A stretch of DNA of 64,000 bases, taken from NCBI GenBank assembly GCA_947044405.1, contig CAMRHE010000021.1:6618501-6682500 (forward strand), in the 5' to 3' direction. Shown here piece after piece: positions 63,417 through 64,000 of the stretch. Below the pieces are notes generated by a model that searched no databases, was not told the DNA's origin, and worked only from the letters and a program-made list of their open reading frames with translations. The position numbers and the translations under genes are program-made. Origin of the DNA: Leptodactylus fallax. Its lineage: Eukaryota; Chordata; Amphibia; Anura; Leptodactylidae. The number at the start of each line of letters is the position of its first letter. The first letter of the stretch is position 1.

Positions 63417-64000
63417 TTTTTTTTTTTTTAATTTCTGGTGATCTGGCCATATGAGGGCTTGTTTTTTTGCGATATGAGATGTACTTTTCAATGCCACCAT
63501 TTTGGGGTGCCTATAAATTATTGATTCTTAACTCTTTCTGGGGGGGGGGGGATGTAAAAGAAAACATCAATTCTGGCATTGCTTTTTAACATTTAATTTT
63601 TTTTGCCATGCAGTATACAGCACAAGTAACATGTTACCTTTATTCTGTGGGTCTGTACGATTATGTAGATACCTGATTTATGTTTTTTTATGCGTTGCTA
63701 AGTTTGCAGAATAAAATTCCATTTAGGGAAAAAAATCAATTATTTTTGCATCGCCATCTTCTGAAAGGCATAACATATTTTTATTTTTCTGTTGACATAG
63801 CTGGGTGAGGGCTTATTCTTTGCGGGACGACCTTTGCTTTTTGTTTGGTATCATTTTGGTTTTCATCTGACCTTTTGATTGCTTTTTATTGAACATTTTG
63901 TGAGGCAGGATGGCGAATAATCATTTTGTGTGGGTTTTCTACGTTTTTTTTTTTTTTATTTTGTTCAGTGTACGGATTAAATGTTTTTTACTTTTATTGA

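Larger units (their letters stand above)
59466..64000 (-). mobile_element. Large TTAA element, copy 4, inverted, in KARS1 intron 12 (runs off window)
   Basis: TTAA at 59462-59465, then CCCCTTCTTCCCACC, and TTTTTTCGTGACACATTGTA (59589 on), which is the reverse of the 3' part of copies 1 and 2. Units follow (GGAAACTAGACCCCT at 60048, GGAAACTGCACCCTTC at 60451). After 62250 come more units and the AT-rich 5' part. It is diverged and interrupted by a Tc1. The far end lies outside. Confidence 0.75.

Overview
The window is vertebrate nuclear DNA, most likely from a frog. I infer this from one intron-rich vertebrate gene surrounded by dispersed repeats (TTAA MITEs beginning AAAGGGGTTGTCC, long TTAACCCCTT elements, Tc1 copies with the AAGTATTCGGCCCCC terminus, Penelope-like tails) that I associate from memory with anuran genomes. 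No database search was possible. About 46 kb on the left is almost entirely nested transposable elements. The right 17 kb holds the only host gene I can support: the 5' 12 coding exons of lysyl-tRNA synthetase (KARS1, + strand). The gene runs off the right edge before the exons that carry class II motif 3.

Layout: 1-3205, no recognisable gene. 3206-5940, a composite repeat with a 31-bp minisatellite, then three TTAA MITEs. 6030-11830, the 3' part of a Ty3/gypsy-like retrotransposon (end of RT, RNase H, polypurine tract, LTR), split by a 4.6-kb non-coding TTAA element. 11831-15782, an inverted diverged relative of that element carrying a 1.6-kb Tc1 transposon. 17798-23165, a second near-identical copy of the TTAA element with two extra tandem units and a strange GC-rich block. 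23749-26815, composite hAT-like and Penelope-like sequence. 27372-32276, a 4.9-kb hAT-type insertion with a perfect 8-bp target duplication, containing a 1.8-kb G-rich minisatellite. 35430-36610, a decayed hAT transposase with a BED finger. 37620-46050, an L1 RT fragment, an L2/CR1-like LINE (minus strand) and a long decayed L1-like LINE.

KARS1 starts at 46739. Exon 1 splices either directly to exon 2, giving the cytosolic enzyme, or, I propose, through an alternative exon at 50161-50333. That exon has an in-frame ATG, an Arg-rich presequence-like N terminus, and the same splice phase as exon 1. Including it would end the cytosolic frame after two more codons. This parallels the known human arrangement, where one KARS1 gene makes cytosolic and mitochondrial enzymes by alternative splicing. 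KARS1 introns contain a 371-bp foldback element, a 0.9-kb Tc1 relic, an 81-bp TTAA MITE, a 2.0-kb hAT element with a perfect 8-bp duplication and, in the last visible intron, a fourth copy of the large TTAA element, again broken by a Tc1.

I found no rRNA, tRNA, CRISPR array or viral gene cassette. Very long minus-strand reading frames over the minisatellites are artefacts of stop-free repeat units.
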